From assembly GCA_030432695.1 (NCBI GenBank), contig JAUILN010000009.1, positions 186,001-250,000 on the forward strand: 64,000 nt of DNA. The letters are read 5' to 3'. How positions within the stretch are numbered: the first letter of the stretch is position 1; each line of letters begins with the position of its first letter. The notes below the pieces were generated by a model that saw only the letters and a list, made by a program, of their open reading frames with translations, was not told the DNA's origin and searched no databases. The position numbers and the translations under genes are program-made. This document shows positions 34,904 through 44,155 of the stretch, piece by piece. The DNA is from a bacterium (GTDB lineage: Bacteria > Planctomycetota > UBA1135 > UBA2386).

Positions 34904-36211
34904 CTATCCCCGCGCGGTCGCCTCGCTCCCCAGCGTCTGCCCTGCCAGGAAACCGCTGGCGAAGGCCCACTGCAGGTTGAATCCACCGCAGGGGCCGTCG
35001 AGGTCCAGCACTTCGCCGCAGAGGTACAGCCCCGGCTGGAGCTTGCTCTCCAGCGTCTCGGAGCGGACCTCCTTGAGCTTCACGCCACCGCGGGTCACGA
35101 AGGCGCGGTCGTACCCGGTCGTGCCGGTGACGGTCAGCGGGGTCTTGTCGAGGACGAGGATCAGCGCGTCGCGCGCGGCTCCCTCGAGCTGGTGGATTCC
35201 GGTCGTTGGATCGATGCCGGCGATCGCGCAGAGCGCCTCGGCGACCTCGCGGGGCAGGTGTTCGCCAAGCCGTTCGATCAGCGGGACAGGTTCTCCGCGT
35301 GCCCACTGCTTGAAGGTCTGCCGCCAGTCTTCCTGGTTCCGGCCGCGGCAGAGGTTCAACCACAGCGGCACTTCGCCGTGTTTGTCGAGCAGCGCCGAGA
35401 TCTCGCGCGACATGTCGAGGACCACGGGACCACGGATGCCGTCGTTCGTGAAGATCAGGTCACCGGTGCCCTGGATCTTCGCGTGCTTCTTGATCGCGAC
35501 CTGCACGTGCGCCTTGCCGATGGTGTGCGCGGTGCAGCCGGCGGGCCAGTCCTCGGCGGTCACCAACGGCACGCCCGCGGGGAAGCGTGGTGTGATCGAG
35601 TGGCCGAAGCTCTCGGCGAACGCGTAGCCGCCGCCGGATGCGCCGGACTTGGGGAGCGCGAGGCCGCCGGTGGCGACGACCAGCTCGCGGGCCCGGAACG
35701 AACCGCCCGGGTGTTCGACGACGAACAACTCCCCGTCGTGGCTGGTGCGCTCGACGGTGCAGTTCACCGCGACCGCGACGCCGAGCCGCTTCATCTCGTC
35801 GACGAGCCCCGCCAGCACCGTCGTCGACTTGCGGGTCTCCGGCCAGACCCGGAATCCGTCGAGCACCACGGTCTTCACGCCGATGCCGTGGAAGAACTCG
35901 CGCAGCTTCTCCTGGCCGAGGAGATCCAGCGCCGGGCCCATGAACCGACCCTGGCGACCGAAGCGCTCCATGTATTCGTCCTTGGACAGCGTGTTGCCGA
36001 GGTTGCAGCGCTCGCCGCCGGACGCGAGCAGCTTGCGGCCGAGGGAGCGCGACTTCTCGAGCAACAGGACCTTCCGCCCACGGCGCGCCGCGGCGATCGC
36101 TGCGACCATGCCCGACGCGCCGCCGCCCAGGACCGCGAGGTCGTGGATCGCGAGGTCGTGGCTAGCGACATCGCGGGCGGTCGGTTCGGGTGGCGTCTGC
36201 GGGCGGCTCAC
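34904..36211 (-). CDS. BaiN/HI0933-family FAD-dependent flavoprotein
   Basis: 435 residues from a GTG at 36211. FAD binding is shown by DLAVLGGGASGMVAAIAAARRGRKVLLLEKS, with the family marks LLASGGERCNLGN, VWPETRKSTTVL, LVVATGGLALPKSGASGGGYAFAESFGHSITP and GLYLCGEVLDLDGPCGGFNLQWAFASG. The family includes flavoproteins of unclear substrate. An ATG at 36298 is also in frame but would abut proS and leave no room for two divergent promoters. It converges with the sulfatase gene, 9 bp apart. Confidence 0.85.
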   Translation of the reverse strand: MSRPQTPPEPTARDVASHDLAIHDLAVLGGGASGMVAAIAAARRGRKVLLLEKSRSLGRKLLASGGERCNLGNTLSKDEYMERFGRQGRFMGPALDLLGQEKLREFFHGIGVKTVVLDGFRVWPETRKSTTVLAGLVDEMKRLGVAVAVNCTVERTSHDGELFVVEHPGGSFRARELVVATGGLALPKSGASGGGYAFAESFGHSITPRFPAGVPLVTAEDWPAGCTAHTIGKAHVQVAIKKHAKIQGTGDLIFTNDGIRGPVVLDMSREISALLDKHGEVPLWLNLCRGRNQEDWRQTFKQWARGEPVPLIERLGEHLPREVAEALCAIAGIDPTTGIHQLEGAARDALILVLDKTPLTVTGTTGYDRAFVTRGGVKLKEVRSETLESKLQPGLYLCGEVLDLDGPCGGFNLQWAFASGFLAGQTLGSEATARG

Positions 36212-36303
36212 GGGGGCGAAGAGTCTAACCGCGCGCCGCGGCGGTCTCCGCGCTACGCTGCGCGGCTCGACCCAGATCCGCCCGCACCCTGCGAGCACCG
36301 ACC

Positions 36304-38025
36304 ATGCGCCTCAGCCAGCTCCTTATCGCCACCCTGCGGGAAGACCCCGCCGACGCCGAGATTCCCAGCCACAAGCTGCTGGCTCGCGGTGGCTACATCG
36401 TCAAGACCGCCTCGGGCCTCTACACCTACGGCCCGCTGATGTGGCGGACGCTGAAGAAGATCATCGAGATCGTCCGCGAGGAGCTCGACCGTGAGGGCGC
36501 GCAGGAGCTGATGATGCCGATGATGCACCCCAAGGAGCTGTGGGTGCGGTCGGGGCGCTACGACCGTTACAAGGCCGACGGGATCCTGTTCACGCTGCAG
36601 GACCAGAAGGGCAGTGAGTACTGCCTCGGGCCGACCCACGAGGAGGTCATCACCGACTTCGCCGACACGCTGATCAACAGCTACAAGCAGCTGCCGGTGA
36701 ACCTCTACCAGATCCAGGACAAGTTCCGGGACGAGATCCGGCCGCGCTACGGCCTGATGCGGGGCAGGGAGTTCATCATGATGGACGCCTACTCGTTCGA
36801 CGTGGACCAGGCCGGTCTCGACGAGGCCTACGCCAAGATGGACCGCGCCTACCGGCGGATCTTCGAGCGCTGCGGCCTCGAGTTCCGCTCGGTGCAGGCC
36901 GACGCCGGCGCGATCGGCGGCAGCGGCTCCGAGGAGTTCATGGTGATCGCCGACTCGGGGGAGGACTCGATCCTCTACTGCGAGGAGTCGGGCTACGCGG
37001 CCAACGTCGAGAAGGCGACGTCGATCGCGCCCGAGGCTCCCGACGGCGGACCGGTGAAGGACCTCGAGAAGCACGAGACGCCGGACATCCGCACGGTGGA
37101 ACAGCTCGTCGGCTTCTTCTCGATGTCGGCCGGGGCGATGGCCAAGACCGTACTCTACAAGGCCACCTGGAAGGACGAGGACGCGGTCGTCGCGGTGATG
37201 ATGCGCGGCGACCTCGACATCAACGAGGTCAAGCTGGTCAACGCGCTCGATTGCCTCGCGGTGGAACTCTGCGACGAGGAGACGGTGAAGAAGGTCACCG
37301 GCGCCGAGGTCGGCTTCGCGGGTCCGGTCGGTCTGCCCGAGGAGGTGCGCGTGCTCGCCGACCTGACGCTGAAGGGTCGGACCAACCTGCTCACCGGCTG
37401 CAACGAGACCGGCTACCACTGCCTGAACGTCAACCCGGGTCGCGACTGCAAGGAGCCCGAGTTCCACGACCTGCGCACCGCCAAGGCCGGCGAGACGTCG
37501 CCCGACGGCAAGGGTCCGCTGAAGCAGGCCCGTGGCATCGAGGTCGGCCACATCTTCAAGCTCGGCACCAAGTACTCGTCGGCGATGCAGGCCACGTTCA
37601 TGGCCGAGAACGGCAAGCCGACGCCGTTCGTGATGGGTTGCTACGGCATCGGCGTCAGCCGCACCGCGCAGTCGGCGGTCGAGCAGAACAACGACGCGGC
37701 CGGCATCCAGTGGCCGGCTCCCATCGCGCCGTTCGAGGCCGCGGTGGTCTGCGTGGACGTCAAGAAGGAAGACCAGGTCGCGCTCGCCGAGCAGGTCTAC
37801 GCCGAGCTGAAGGCCGCCGGCATCGACGCCTGCCTCGACGACCGCCCGCTGCGCGCCGGCCCGAAGTTCAAGGACATGGAGCTCCTCGGCTTCCCCTACT
37901 GCATCTACGTGGGCCGCGGCGCGGCCGACGGCCAGGTGGAGTTCGTGGTCCGCAAGGGCCAGCAGAAGGAAGACCTGCCGGTCGCCGATGCGGTGGCGAA
38001 GCTGAAGGCGGCGCTGGGGCGCTGA
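36304..38025 (+). CDS. proS: Prolyl-tRNA synthetase
   Basis: 573 residues, the usual bacterial length, with MRLSQLLIATLREDPADAEIPSHKLLARGGYIVKTASGLYTYGPL at the start, motif 2 FRDEIRPRYGLMRGREFIMMDAYSFD, an inserted editing region between motifs 2 and 3, and motif 3 VMGCYGIGVSRT. A C-terminal anticodon-binding domain begins near IAPFEAAVVCVDV. It charges tRNA-Pro. It is the only clear core housekeeping gene in the window. Confidence 0.97.
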   Translation: MRLSQLLIATLREDPADAEIPSHKLLARGGYIVKTASGLYTYGPLMWRTLKKIIEIVREELDREGAQELMMPMMHPKELWVRSGRYDRYKADGILFTLQDQKGSEYCLGPTHEEVITDFADTLINSYKQLPVNLYQIQDKFRDEIRPRYGLMRGREFIMMDAYSFDVDQAGLDEAYAKMDRAYRRIFERCGLEFRSVQADAGAIGGSGSEEFMVIADSGEDSILYCEESGYAANVEKATSIAPEAPDGGPVKDLEKHETPDIRTVEQLVGFFSMSAGAMAKTVLYKATWKDEDAVVAVMMRGDLDINEVKLVNALDCLAVELCDEETVKKVTGAEVGFAGPVGLPEEVRVLADLTLKGRTNLLTGCNETGYHCLNVNPGRDCKEPEFHDLRTAKAGETSPDGKGPLKQARGIEVGHIFKLGTKYSSAMQATFMAENGKPTPFVMGCYGIGVSRTAQSAVEQNNDAAGIQWPAPIAPFEAAVVCVDVKKEDQVALAEQVYAELKAAGIDACLDDRPLRAGPKFKDMELLGFPYCIYVGRGAADGQVEFVVRKGQQKEDLPVADAVAKLKAALGR

Positions 38026-38051
38026 GTCCCGCGCGCTGGCCACGCCGGTTT

Positions 38052-38086
38052 CTGTCGTAGTTGGTGCCTGGCACGAACTACGACGG
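38052..38086. repeat. Palindromic element 2, core GGTGCC-T-GGCAC
   Basis: 17-base arms flank a single T at 38069. They pair with one G-G mismatch and one wobble. The element lies 26 bp after the proS stop with no T-run, so it is not a typical intrinsic terminator. The outer arms (GTCGTAGTT/AACTACGAC) share no sequence with elements 1 and 3. Confidence 0.7.
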
Positions 38087-38127
38087 ATTCTGCATCGCCG
38101 TTCGTGCCTTGCGGCCGTCGTACGACT

Positions 38128-40305
38128 TCAGCGGTCGCCCATCCGCAGCGCGACTCCGTTCGTCACGACCAGCCCTGCCGGGTTCGCGGCGAAGTCCTGC
38201 ACCGCGGCCTGGGCGAAGAGGCGCAGGCCGATGAGAGCCGGGTCCGCGGCGAGGGTCACGCTCCATGTGGTCGGGCCGACCGTCAAGGTGATCGGCAGGA
38301 ACAGATCTGGCGCTGCGAGCAGGGCACAACCCGGCAGGCCGGCGGTGCCGAGGTCGAAGGGGAGTGGCTCGCCGCTCCAATGGCTGTCGCTGTCGCCCAG
38401 GAGGATGGCGCCAAGTCGCGAACTCGCGGAGTAGTCCTGCACGAGCAGGTCGAAGCGGTCGCCGGCCCATGGAAGATGGAGCGGGTCGGCGCTGAGCGTC
38501 GGTGTGTTGCCATCCGAGCCACGACATCCAGCACCGTAGGGTAGTGCCTCGGCGGGGTCTGCCGACGAGAGGGACCAGTTGCCGTCCCAGCCTTCGTTGG
38601 CGAGGGCAAGCAGTTCGGCGGTCGGCGGCACGTAAGCGGGGAGGACCGAGGTCGACGGCTGTATGGCTTTGCCCGCGGTCGTCACCACGGACCACGTGCC
38701 GGCGTCGCCGTCCCATTCCGCGAAGCGTTGCCACTGGGTTGGGAGCGAGTGGAGCGATGCGAGGACTCGCCGGCGCGCGATGTGGTAGACCCCGAACGCG
38801 GCATTGCCGTCGAGCAGCGGGTCACCCGGGTTGCGAAGGGTCCAGCTCGTGCCGTCCCATTCCCAGGTGTCGTTGGCGTTCTGGCCTCCGAACAGCACGC
38901 TGACCCGCCGGTCCGGATCGTAGACCAGGCCTGGGTGGTACCGATGCGTCGGGCCCGTCGGCGGAGCGAACTCACGCCAGTCCTGGCCGTCCCACTCCCA
39001 CACGTTCCCGCTCGCGACCCTTCCGGCGACTCCACCGACGCAGACCACCACGCGGCGGTGCAGGTCGTAGGCCATCGCACCTTGGACCGCGACCGGCCCC
39101 GGGTGCGGGGGTGACGCTTCCGTCCATCGTGCCGTATCGGATTCCCAGAGGAACGTGCGGCCGGCCTGCGACAAGAGATTGGGGGCTCCGTGCAGGACGA
39201 CCCGGTCGCGGGCGAGATCCAGGTCCCAGGCGTAGCCCGATACGCCGACCGGCAGGGAGTCCGCCACGGTGAGGACGCGCCACTTGCCTGTGGCGAGATC
39301 GCGCGCGGCGACTCGGCCGGTCCGATCGACGGTCAGGTGGCGGGAACGGGTCGGGTCGAACCGGGCCGGCCCCATGCCGGTGAGTCGCTGCAGGAACGGT
39401 CCGACCTGCAGCCACTCCTCGCCCTCGAGTCGCCAGTGCTCGCGCTCGTCATCCATGAGCATCACGCCCCCGCCGGGAGCGGGGTCGAACAGGAAGCCGA
39501 TCGGCCAGACGACTTCGAGGCGCGGACGAACGGGATTCCAGCGGACGCCGTCCCAGGCGTCGACATCGGCGCGGCCACCGATTCGGAGCACGGCACCTCG
39601 AGTCGGGTCGAAGATCGGGAAGTCGTCGTTGTCCACTCGGCCGGGATCGAGGGGGCCGGTCCAAGAGGCTCCGTCCCATTCCCAGGTGCCGTCGAAGGCG
39701 AGCAGGACCATGACATCACGCAGTGGATCGAACACCATCCACGCAGGTCCCATGGGCCCGGCTCCGGTGTAGAAGAGCTGCCGCCAGTTCGTCCCGTCGT
39801 ACTCCCAGGTATCGGAGAGTCCGTTGGTCTGGACGCCGCCGTGCAGCACGACCACTTCCCGACGAGAGTCGTAGGCCATCGCAGGGATCACGCGGCCGGC
39901 CGGTGACGTCGGCAGCGAGACCCGTGACCAACTCGCGCCGTCCCATTCCCAGGTCTCGTTCGTGCCGGAGAACGAGCCGTTCGAGTTGCCGCCGAACAGG
40001 ACGATGCGCTCGCGGCGCAGGTCCGTGACCATACCGAATCGCTGGTTCACGGTCGGCTCGGTCGGAGGGTTGGCCGCCTCCCAGGTCCACGTGCTGCGGT
40101 CGAGGTGTCGAGTGTCTCGGAGCGAGGTCCGAGAGAAGCCTCCGCCATAGGTGAGGAGCGCGCCGCGCACCGGATCGAGTGCGACGCGGTGCAGGATCGC
40201 GCGGGGTGCGGCCAGGTCGCGTGCGACCATGCGCTGGCAGGACAGTGGAACGGATGCCAGCAGGCAGATGGCGAGTCCGAGAGCGAGCGTGTGGCGGGCG
40301 AGCAT
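38128..40305 (-). CDS. Secreted kelch-like beta-propeller protein
   Basis: 725 residues from the ATG at 40305, which starts a signal peptide (LALGLAICLLASVPLSC). Repeats with xxVLFGGxxxxx(N)DTWEWDGxxW and FDPxRxxxVL, spaced about 50-60 residues, match kelch-type blades in galactose-oxidase-like propellers. A C-terminal domain (LPYGAGCRGSDGNTPTLSADPLHLPWAGDRFDLLV..PFDLGTAGLPGCALL..VVTNGVALRMGDR) is shared with the genes at 44156 and 46524 and with the fragment at 3-242. No catalytic residues were recognised. Role unknown; surface or secreted. Confidence 0.82.
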   Translation of the reverse strand: MLARHTLALGLAICLLASVPLSCQRMVARDLAAPRAILHRVALDPVRGALLTYGGGFSRTSLRDTRHLDRSTWTWEAANPPTEPTVNQRFGMVTDLRRERIVLFGGNSNGSFSGTNETWEWDGASWSRVSLPTSPAGRVIPAMAYDSRREVVVLHGGVQTNGLSDTWEYDGTNWRQLFYTGAGPMGPAWMVFDPLRDVMVLLAFDGTWEWDGASWTGPLDPGRVDNDDFPIFDPTRGAVLRIGGRADVDAWDGVRWNPVRPRLEVVWPIGFLFDPAPGGGVMLMDDEREHWRLEGEEWLQVGPFLQRLTGMGPARFDPTRSRHLTVDRTGRVAARDLATGKWRVLTVADSLPVGVSGYAWDLDLARDRVVLHGAPNLLSQAGRTFLWESDTARWTEASPPHPGPVAVQGAMAYDLHRRVVVCVGGVAGRVASGNVWEWDGQDWREFAPPTGPTHRYHPGLVYDPDRRVSVLFGGQNANDTWEWDGTSWTLRNPGDPLLDGNAAFGVYHIARRRVLASLHSLPTQWQRFAEWDGDAGTWSVVTTAGKAIQPSTSVLPAYVPPTAELLALANEGWDGNWSLSSADPAEALPYGAGCRGSDGNTPTLSADPLHLPWAGDRFDLLVQDYSASSRLGAILLGDSDSHWSGEPLPFDLGTAGLPGCALLAAPDLFLPITLTVGPTTWSVTLAADPALIGLRLFAQAAVQDFAANPAGLVVTNGVALRMGDR

Positions 40306-40330
40306 GCCGTGTTCTAGCAGGCGCGGCTCG

Positions 40331-40361
40331 TTCCGGATCTGTGCCAGGCACGCATCCGGAA
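40331..40361. repeat. Palindromic element 3, core GTGCC-A-GGCAC
   Basis: 15-base arms around A40346 pair except for one wobble and one C-C mismatch. The outer arms are TTCCGGAT/ATCCGGAA. The element lies in the 73-bp divergent space between a kelch-like gene and the DUF3253 gene. Confidence 0.7.
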
Positions 40362-40378
40362 GGAAACTGGCCGCAGTC

Positions 40379-40636
40379 ATGGAACATCTCCGCATCGCCG
40401 CCGAGATCCGTGCGCAATGCGCCGCCGCCCGCTCGATCTGTCCGTCGCAGGTCGCGCGCGCCCTGGCGCACGACGAGGCCGCCTGGCGCGCGCTCATGCC
40501 GGTGGTCCGCGAGGTGGCCGCCGAGCTGGTCGAAGCGGGCGAGATCGAAATGACCCAAGGCGGCGTGGTCGTCGACCCGCGCGCGGTCCGCGGCCCCATC
40601 CGCCTGCGTCGAGCGGGCGGCCGCGGGCCGGCCTGA
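40379..40636 (+). CDS. DUF3253 small protein
   Basis: 85 residues. ICPSQVARAL..DEAAWRALMPVVREVAAELVEAGEIEMTQGGVVVDPRAVRGPIRLR closely follows the DUF3253 pattern, a small winged-helix-like fold of unknown function. The ATG at 40379 begins the family domain. The sigma-factor fusion starts 51 bp downstream. Confidence 0.8.
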   Translation: MEHLRIAAEIRAQCAAARSICPSQVARALAHDEAAWRALMPVVREVAAELVEAGEIEMTQGGVVVDPRAVRGPIRLRRAGGRGPA

Positions 40637-40687
40637 ATTCCCCGAGTCCAGCGCAAGCGGTCGGCCTCGACCGGTGAAGGCGCCGCC

Positions 40688-43600
40688 GTGAGTGACTTCC
40701 CACCCACAGACCCTGCCGCCCTGCGGGACGAAGACCACGCCTTCGTGCGCTTCTGCCGCGACGGCGACACCGACGCGCTGGCCGAGGTCTTCGATGCCAC
40801 GGCACCGCGCCTCGCGGTCCTCGCTGGGCATCTGGTGCCGGGCGATGCGGGCGCGGTCGAGGATTTGGTGCAGTCGACCTTCCTCGCGGCGCTGCGGACG
40901 TCGGCGGGCTTCGTGCCCGGCCGCCGGGTGATGCCCTGGCTGGTGACGATCCTGACCCGCCAGGCGTCGAACCTGCGCCGCGCGCGCGGGCGGCGCCGGC
41001 TGCGCATCCGCGACGTCGACCCCGAGTCGTTCGTCGCGCTGGTCGAGGCGGCACCCGATCCGGCGGCGCTGGTCGCCGACCGCGAGGCCGCGGCGCGCGT
41101 CGCCGAGGCGATCGATCGGCTGCAGCCGCCGTACCGCGAGGTCCTGTCGCTGCGCCTGGTCCACGACCTGTCGCCGGCGGAGATCGCGCGCTCGCTCGGT
41201 CGTCCGGTCGGCACCGTGCACGCGCAGTTGCACCGCGGTGCGGAACGGCTACGCGCCCTGCTGCCGGTCGGGCTGGCGGTGCTGGTCGCCGGGTTGTTGC
41301 CGGCAGCGGCGCCGCTCGTGGTGGTGCGCGCGGTGGTGCTCGAAGCGGGTCGGTCCACGGCGCTCGCCGGGGGCGTGGGGGGAGGCACGGTCGGCGGTGT
41401 CACGACCGCGTTGTGGGGAGCCGTGTTGATGAAGAAGTTGTTGGTGGGAGTGGCGGTGCTGGTCGTCGGGTTGGCTGCCGCGTGGATGGTGTGGGAGCCG
41501 CAGTCGGCGCCGCAGACAGACGGCCCACGAGCCGCGTCGACTCTGGTTCGCGAGGCGCGGAGTGGTGCTGTCGCATCGCCGCCGCAATCGGCAGACGCGC
41601 GGCTCGAGGTCGCAGACGACTCCGGTCGCCGCGCCGAGTTGGACACGAGCGCACCGCGCTACGAACTGGTCGAGCCGGTCACCTTCCGCGGTCGGGTGGT
41701 CGCCTGGGAGACCGGCCAGCCACTCGCCGGCGTGACGGTCACCGGGCGGCTCAATCCCCTTCATCCGCATCTTCAGCCGATCCCGAGGGAACAGGAGGAC
41801 GCCGGGCTCGTCGCCACCGAGTCGGTGACCGGCGCCGACGGTCGCTTCGCACTGCAGCTCACCCCGTTCGCCGAGCACTCGCTGGAGCTGCTCGCCGCAG
41901 CACCGGGACGCGCGACGATGGTCGGCTTCTGGTTGGACCCGCTGCGGCCCGGCGCCGTGCTCGACAGCGGCGACGTCGAGCTCGGCCTCGGCGCGGAGCT
42001 CACAGTGCGCGTCGTCGACCAAGGCCGCGCACCGCTCGCCTCGGTGAACGTCCAGCTCCAGGATCCTCCCGACGGGCCGCGCTCCGCCGACGGCATGTGG
42101 AGCACGCTCGGCTGGAGCGGCCTGCACCGCACCGGCCTCGACGGCCGCACCGAGCCGCGCTCCGTGCTGGCCGGCCGCTACGCGATCGAATGGGTCGAGG
42201 GGACCGGCCACGACTACGTGGGGCCCGAGCATCTCGTGGTGCCCGCGGACCGCGCGCAGGTGGAGGTCGAGCTGCCGATGCGCGAGCCGGCCGCAGAGCA
42301 CCTGATCCAAGGGCACGTCGTCGATGCCGCGGGCACGCCGCTGGTCGGTGTGGAGGTCGTGTTCAAGGCCGATGCCGAATCCTGGGGCTACCGGGTGGTC
42401 GCGACCGGCCGCGGTGGCCGCTTCGTCGCCGGCTTCAAGGCCGATGCCGACGGCTCGGTGCGGCTGATGCGGATCGGCGCGGGCCTGGAGGAGATCGGGA
42501 GCGAGTACCGGCTGGCACCTGGTGTCGAGCGCGCGCTGATGATCGGCGATGGCACCGAACACCGGGTGGTGGTCGAGAGGATCGAGCACCAGCCGTTCGT
42601 CGTCCGCGTGGTCGCCGCGGCAACCGGTGAACCGCTGGTCGGCGCGCGGCTCGGCATGGTCCCGACGCTCCACGACGAGCAGGGCGCCCACTTCCGCGGC
42701 GTGTCGAACGCAGGACCGTTGCTCACGCCAGGTCGCCGCACCGATGCCGAGGGGCTGGCCACGCTCGAGTGGCTGCCCGGCTTCGCCCAGCTCGTCACCG
42801 TGTGCGCCGACGATGCCGGCCTCGCGTCGGTGGTGTTCGCCGACGTGTGGGCCGACGCGCTCGCGACGGTGAACGGTCCCCATGTCGTGGAGGTCCCGCC
42901 GGCGGTCGCGCACCGCGTGCGGGTCGTCGACCGCGCGGGTGTCGCCGTGGCGGGGAGCCGCGTCGAGTGGATCCGTCCGGTCGGGATGCGGGACTCCGCG
43001 GAGTCGGTCCATGGCTACGCGTCGCCGTTGCTGGAGCTGCTCGACGGTTGGGTCGGGGCGACCTACCCGAACGCGGTGACCGTGTCTGGGGAGACCGACG
43101 AGGCAGGATTGGTCACGCTGCACGAGTCGACCGAAGTCGGTGCCTGCGTGCTGCGCATCACCGGCGCCATGCATCTGGAGCACGAAGTCGCGCTCGCCGA
43201 GCTGCCGGTCGTCGACGGCCTGCGGACGGTCGTCGTGGACCGTGCGGCGTCCGTGCACGGACGGATCGAGCCGCTGTCGACACTCGCCGACCTGCTGCCG
43301 GGTGCGGGGCTGCGAGCGCAGGCAGCTGTCCTTCTCGATCCCGAGCGCATGCTCCGGGAGCATCGTCCGGAGCTGTGGCTGCACCGGACCGACGACGAGG
43401 GTGACGACCACGAGGATCGCGCGCCGCTCGGCGACGATGGGCGATTCCGGTTCGGCGCCGTGCCGCCTGGCCGCTACCGCCTGGCGCTGGAGTCGTGGGA
43501 CGTCGATGGCATCGAGCCGGCTTGGGACATCGAGGTCTCCGGTGCGGAAGACGACCACGAACTGCACCTCGACCTCGCGCCCTTCGCGCCGGCGCGCGTC

Positions 43601-44140
43601 TCCGGAACCGTCACGGTGAACGGTGCCGAGCCCGATCCCGGGGTGCGCTTGGAGCTCGGCCGTGACACGGTCGGCGCCCTCGGCGAGGGCGGCCGCTTCG
43701 ACGTCCGGGTGTTCCCAGGCACCTACCGACTCGCGCTCCGCCATCCGTTCCGCGACGGCATCGAGATCCGGCTGCGTCGGCTGTTGCCCGTCGAGATCGC
43801 GCCCGGCGAGGTGCGCGTGCTCGATCTCGACTTCGTGCGCCGCGCGGTGGAGCTCCGGGTGGTCCGCGCCGACGGCTCACCCGCCGCGGGGGCATTCGTC
43901 GCGATCCGGGAGGTGCAGGCGGACGGCTCGCCGGGCAACGGGCGCGGCCGCCGCCGCCTCGACGACCAGGGCCGTGCCACTTTCGAGGACTCGTTCGAAC
44001 GACCGCTCGTCGCCGAACTCCTGCTCGGTCCGCTGCCGACCAGGGGCAGCGATCCCGAGCCGGAGCGCGTGTTGCTCGGCAGGCTGGAGGCCGATCCGTC
44101 GCTCGCGCACCCGGTGGTGGAGTTCACCGCCTCGAGATGA
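40688..44140 (+). CDS. ECF sigma factor fused to a membrane anchor and carboxypeptidase-regulatory-like ectodomain
   Basis: 1,150 residues from a GTG. Residues 1-190 are an ECF sigma factor: region 2 (FVRFCRDGDTDALAEVFDATAPRL..VEDLVQSTFLAALRTSAGF..MPWLVTILTRQASNLRRARGRRR) and region 4 (AEAIDRLQPPYREVLSLRLVHDLSPAEIARSLGRPVGTVHAQLHRGAERLR). Two hydrophobic segments follow (about 191-215, and 248-270 after MKKLL). The remaining 880 residues are many Ig-like units with VTFRGRVVAWETGQPLAGVTVTG, VDAAGTPLVGVEVVF and similar carboxypeptidase-regulatory/CNA-B-like strands, predicted to lie outside the membrane. A separate start at the MKKLL Met (41429) is possible but the frame is continuous. A membrane-tethered sigma factor would need proteolysis or another way to act. 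Confidence 0.85.
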   Translation: MSDFPPTDPAALRDEDHAFVRFCRDGDTDALAEVFDATAPRLAVLAGHLVPGDAGAVEDLVQSTFLAALRTSAGFVPGRRVMPWLVTILTRQASNLRRARGRRRLRIRDVDPESFVALVEAAPDPAALVADREAAARVAEAIDRLQPPYREVLSLRLVHDLSPAEIARSLGRPVGTVHAQLHRGAERLRALLPVGLAVLVAGLLPAAAPLVVVRAVVLEAGRSTALAGGVGGGTVGGVTTALWGAVLMKKLLVGVAVLVVGLAAAWMVWEPQSAPQTDGPRAASTLVREARSGAVASPPQSADARLEVADDSGRRAELDTSAPRYELVEPVTFRGRVVAWETGQPLAGVTVTGRLNPLHPHLQPIPREQEDAGLVATESVTGADGRFALQLTPFAEHSLELLAAAPGRATMVGFWLDPLRPGAVLDSGDVELGLGAELTVRVVDQGRAPLASVNVQLQDPPDGPRSADGMWSTLGWSGLHRTGLDGRTEPRSVLAGRYAIEWVEGTGHDYVGPEHLVVPADRAQVEVELPMREPAAEHLIQGHVVDAAGTPLVGVEVVFKADAESWGYRVVATGRGGRFVAGFKADADGSVRLMRIGAGLEEIGSEYRLAPGVERALMIGDGTEHRVVVERIEHQPFVVRVVAAATGEPLVGARLGMVPTLHDEQGAHFRGVSNAGPLLTPGRRTDAEGLATLEWLPGFAQLVTVCADDAGLASVVFADVWADALATVNGPHVVEVPPAVAHRVRVVDRAGVAVAGSRVEWIRPVGMRDSAESVHGYASPLLELLDGWVGATYPNAVTVSGETDEAGLVTLHESTEVGACVLRITGAMHLEHEVALAELPVVDGLRTVVVDRAASVHGRIEPLSTLADLLPGAGLRAQAAVLLDPERMLREHRPELWLHRTDDEGDDHEDRAPLGDDGRFRFGAVPPGRYRLALESWDVDGIEPAWDIEVSGAEDDHELHLDLAPFAPARVSGTVTVNGAEPDPGVRLELGRDTVGALGEGGRFDVRVFPGTYRLALRHPFRDGIEIRLRRLLPVEIAPGEVRVLDLDFVRRAVELRVVRADGSPAAGAFVAIREVQADGSPGNGRGRRRLDDQGRATFEDSFERPLVAELLLGPLPTRGSDPEPERVLLGRLEADPSLAHPVVEFTASR

Positions 44141-44155
44141 CCCGCGTCGCCCGCT

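Noticed and set aside
38026..38127. Palindrome after proS as an intrinsic terminator
   Set aside because: There is no T-run after either arm, and the core belongs to the dispersed palindrome family.
41429..44140. Ectodomain of the sigma fusion as a separate gene starting at MKKLL
   Set aside because: Possible, but there is no stop between the parts and no clear ribosome binding site seen before 41429, so one fused gene is the simpler reading.
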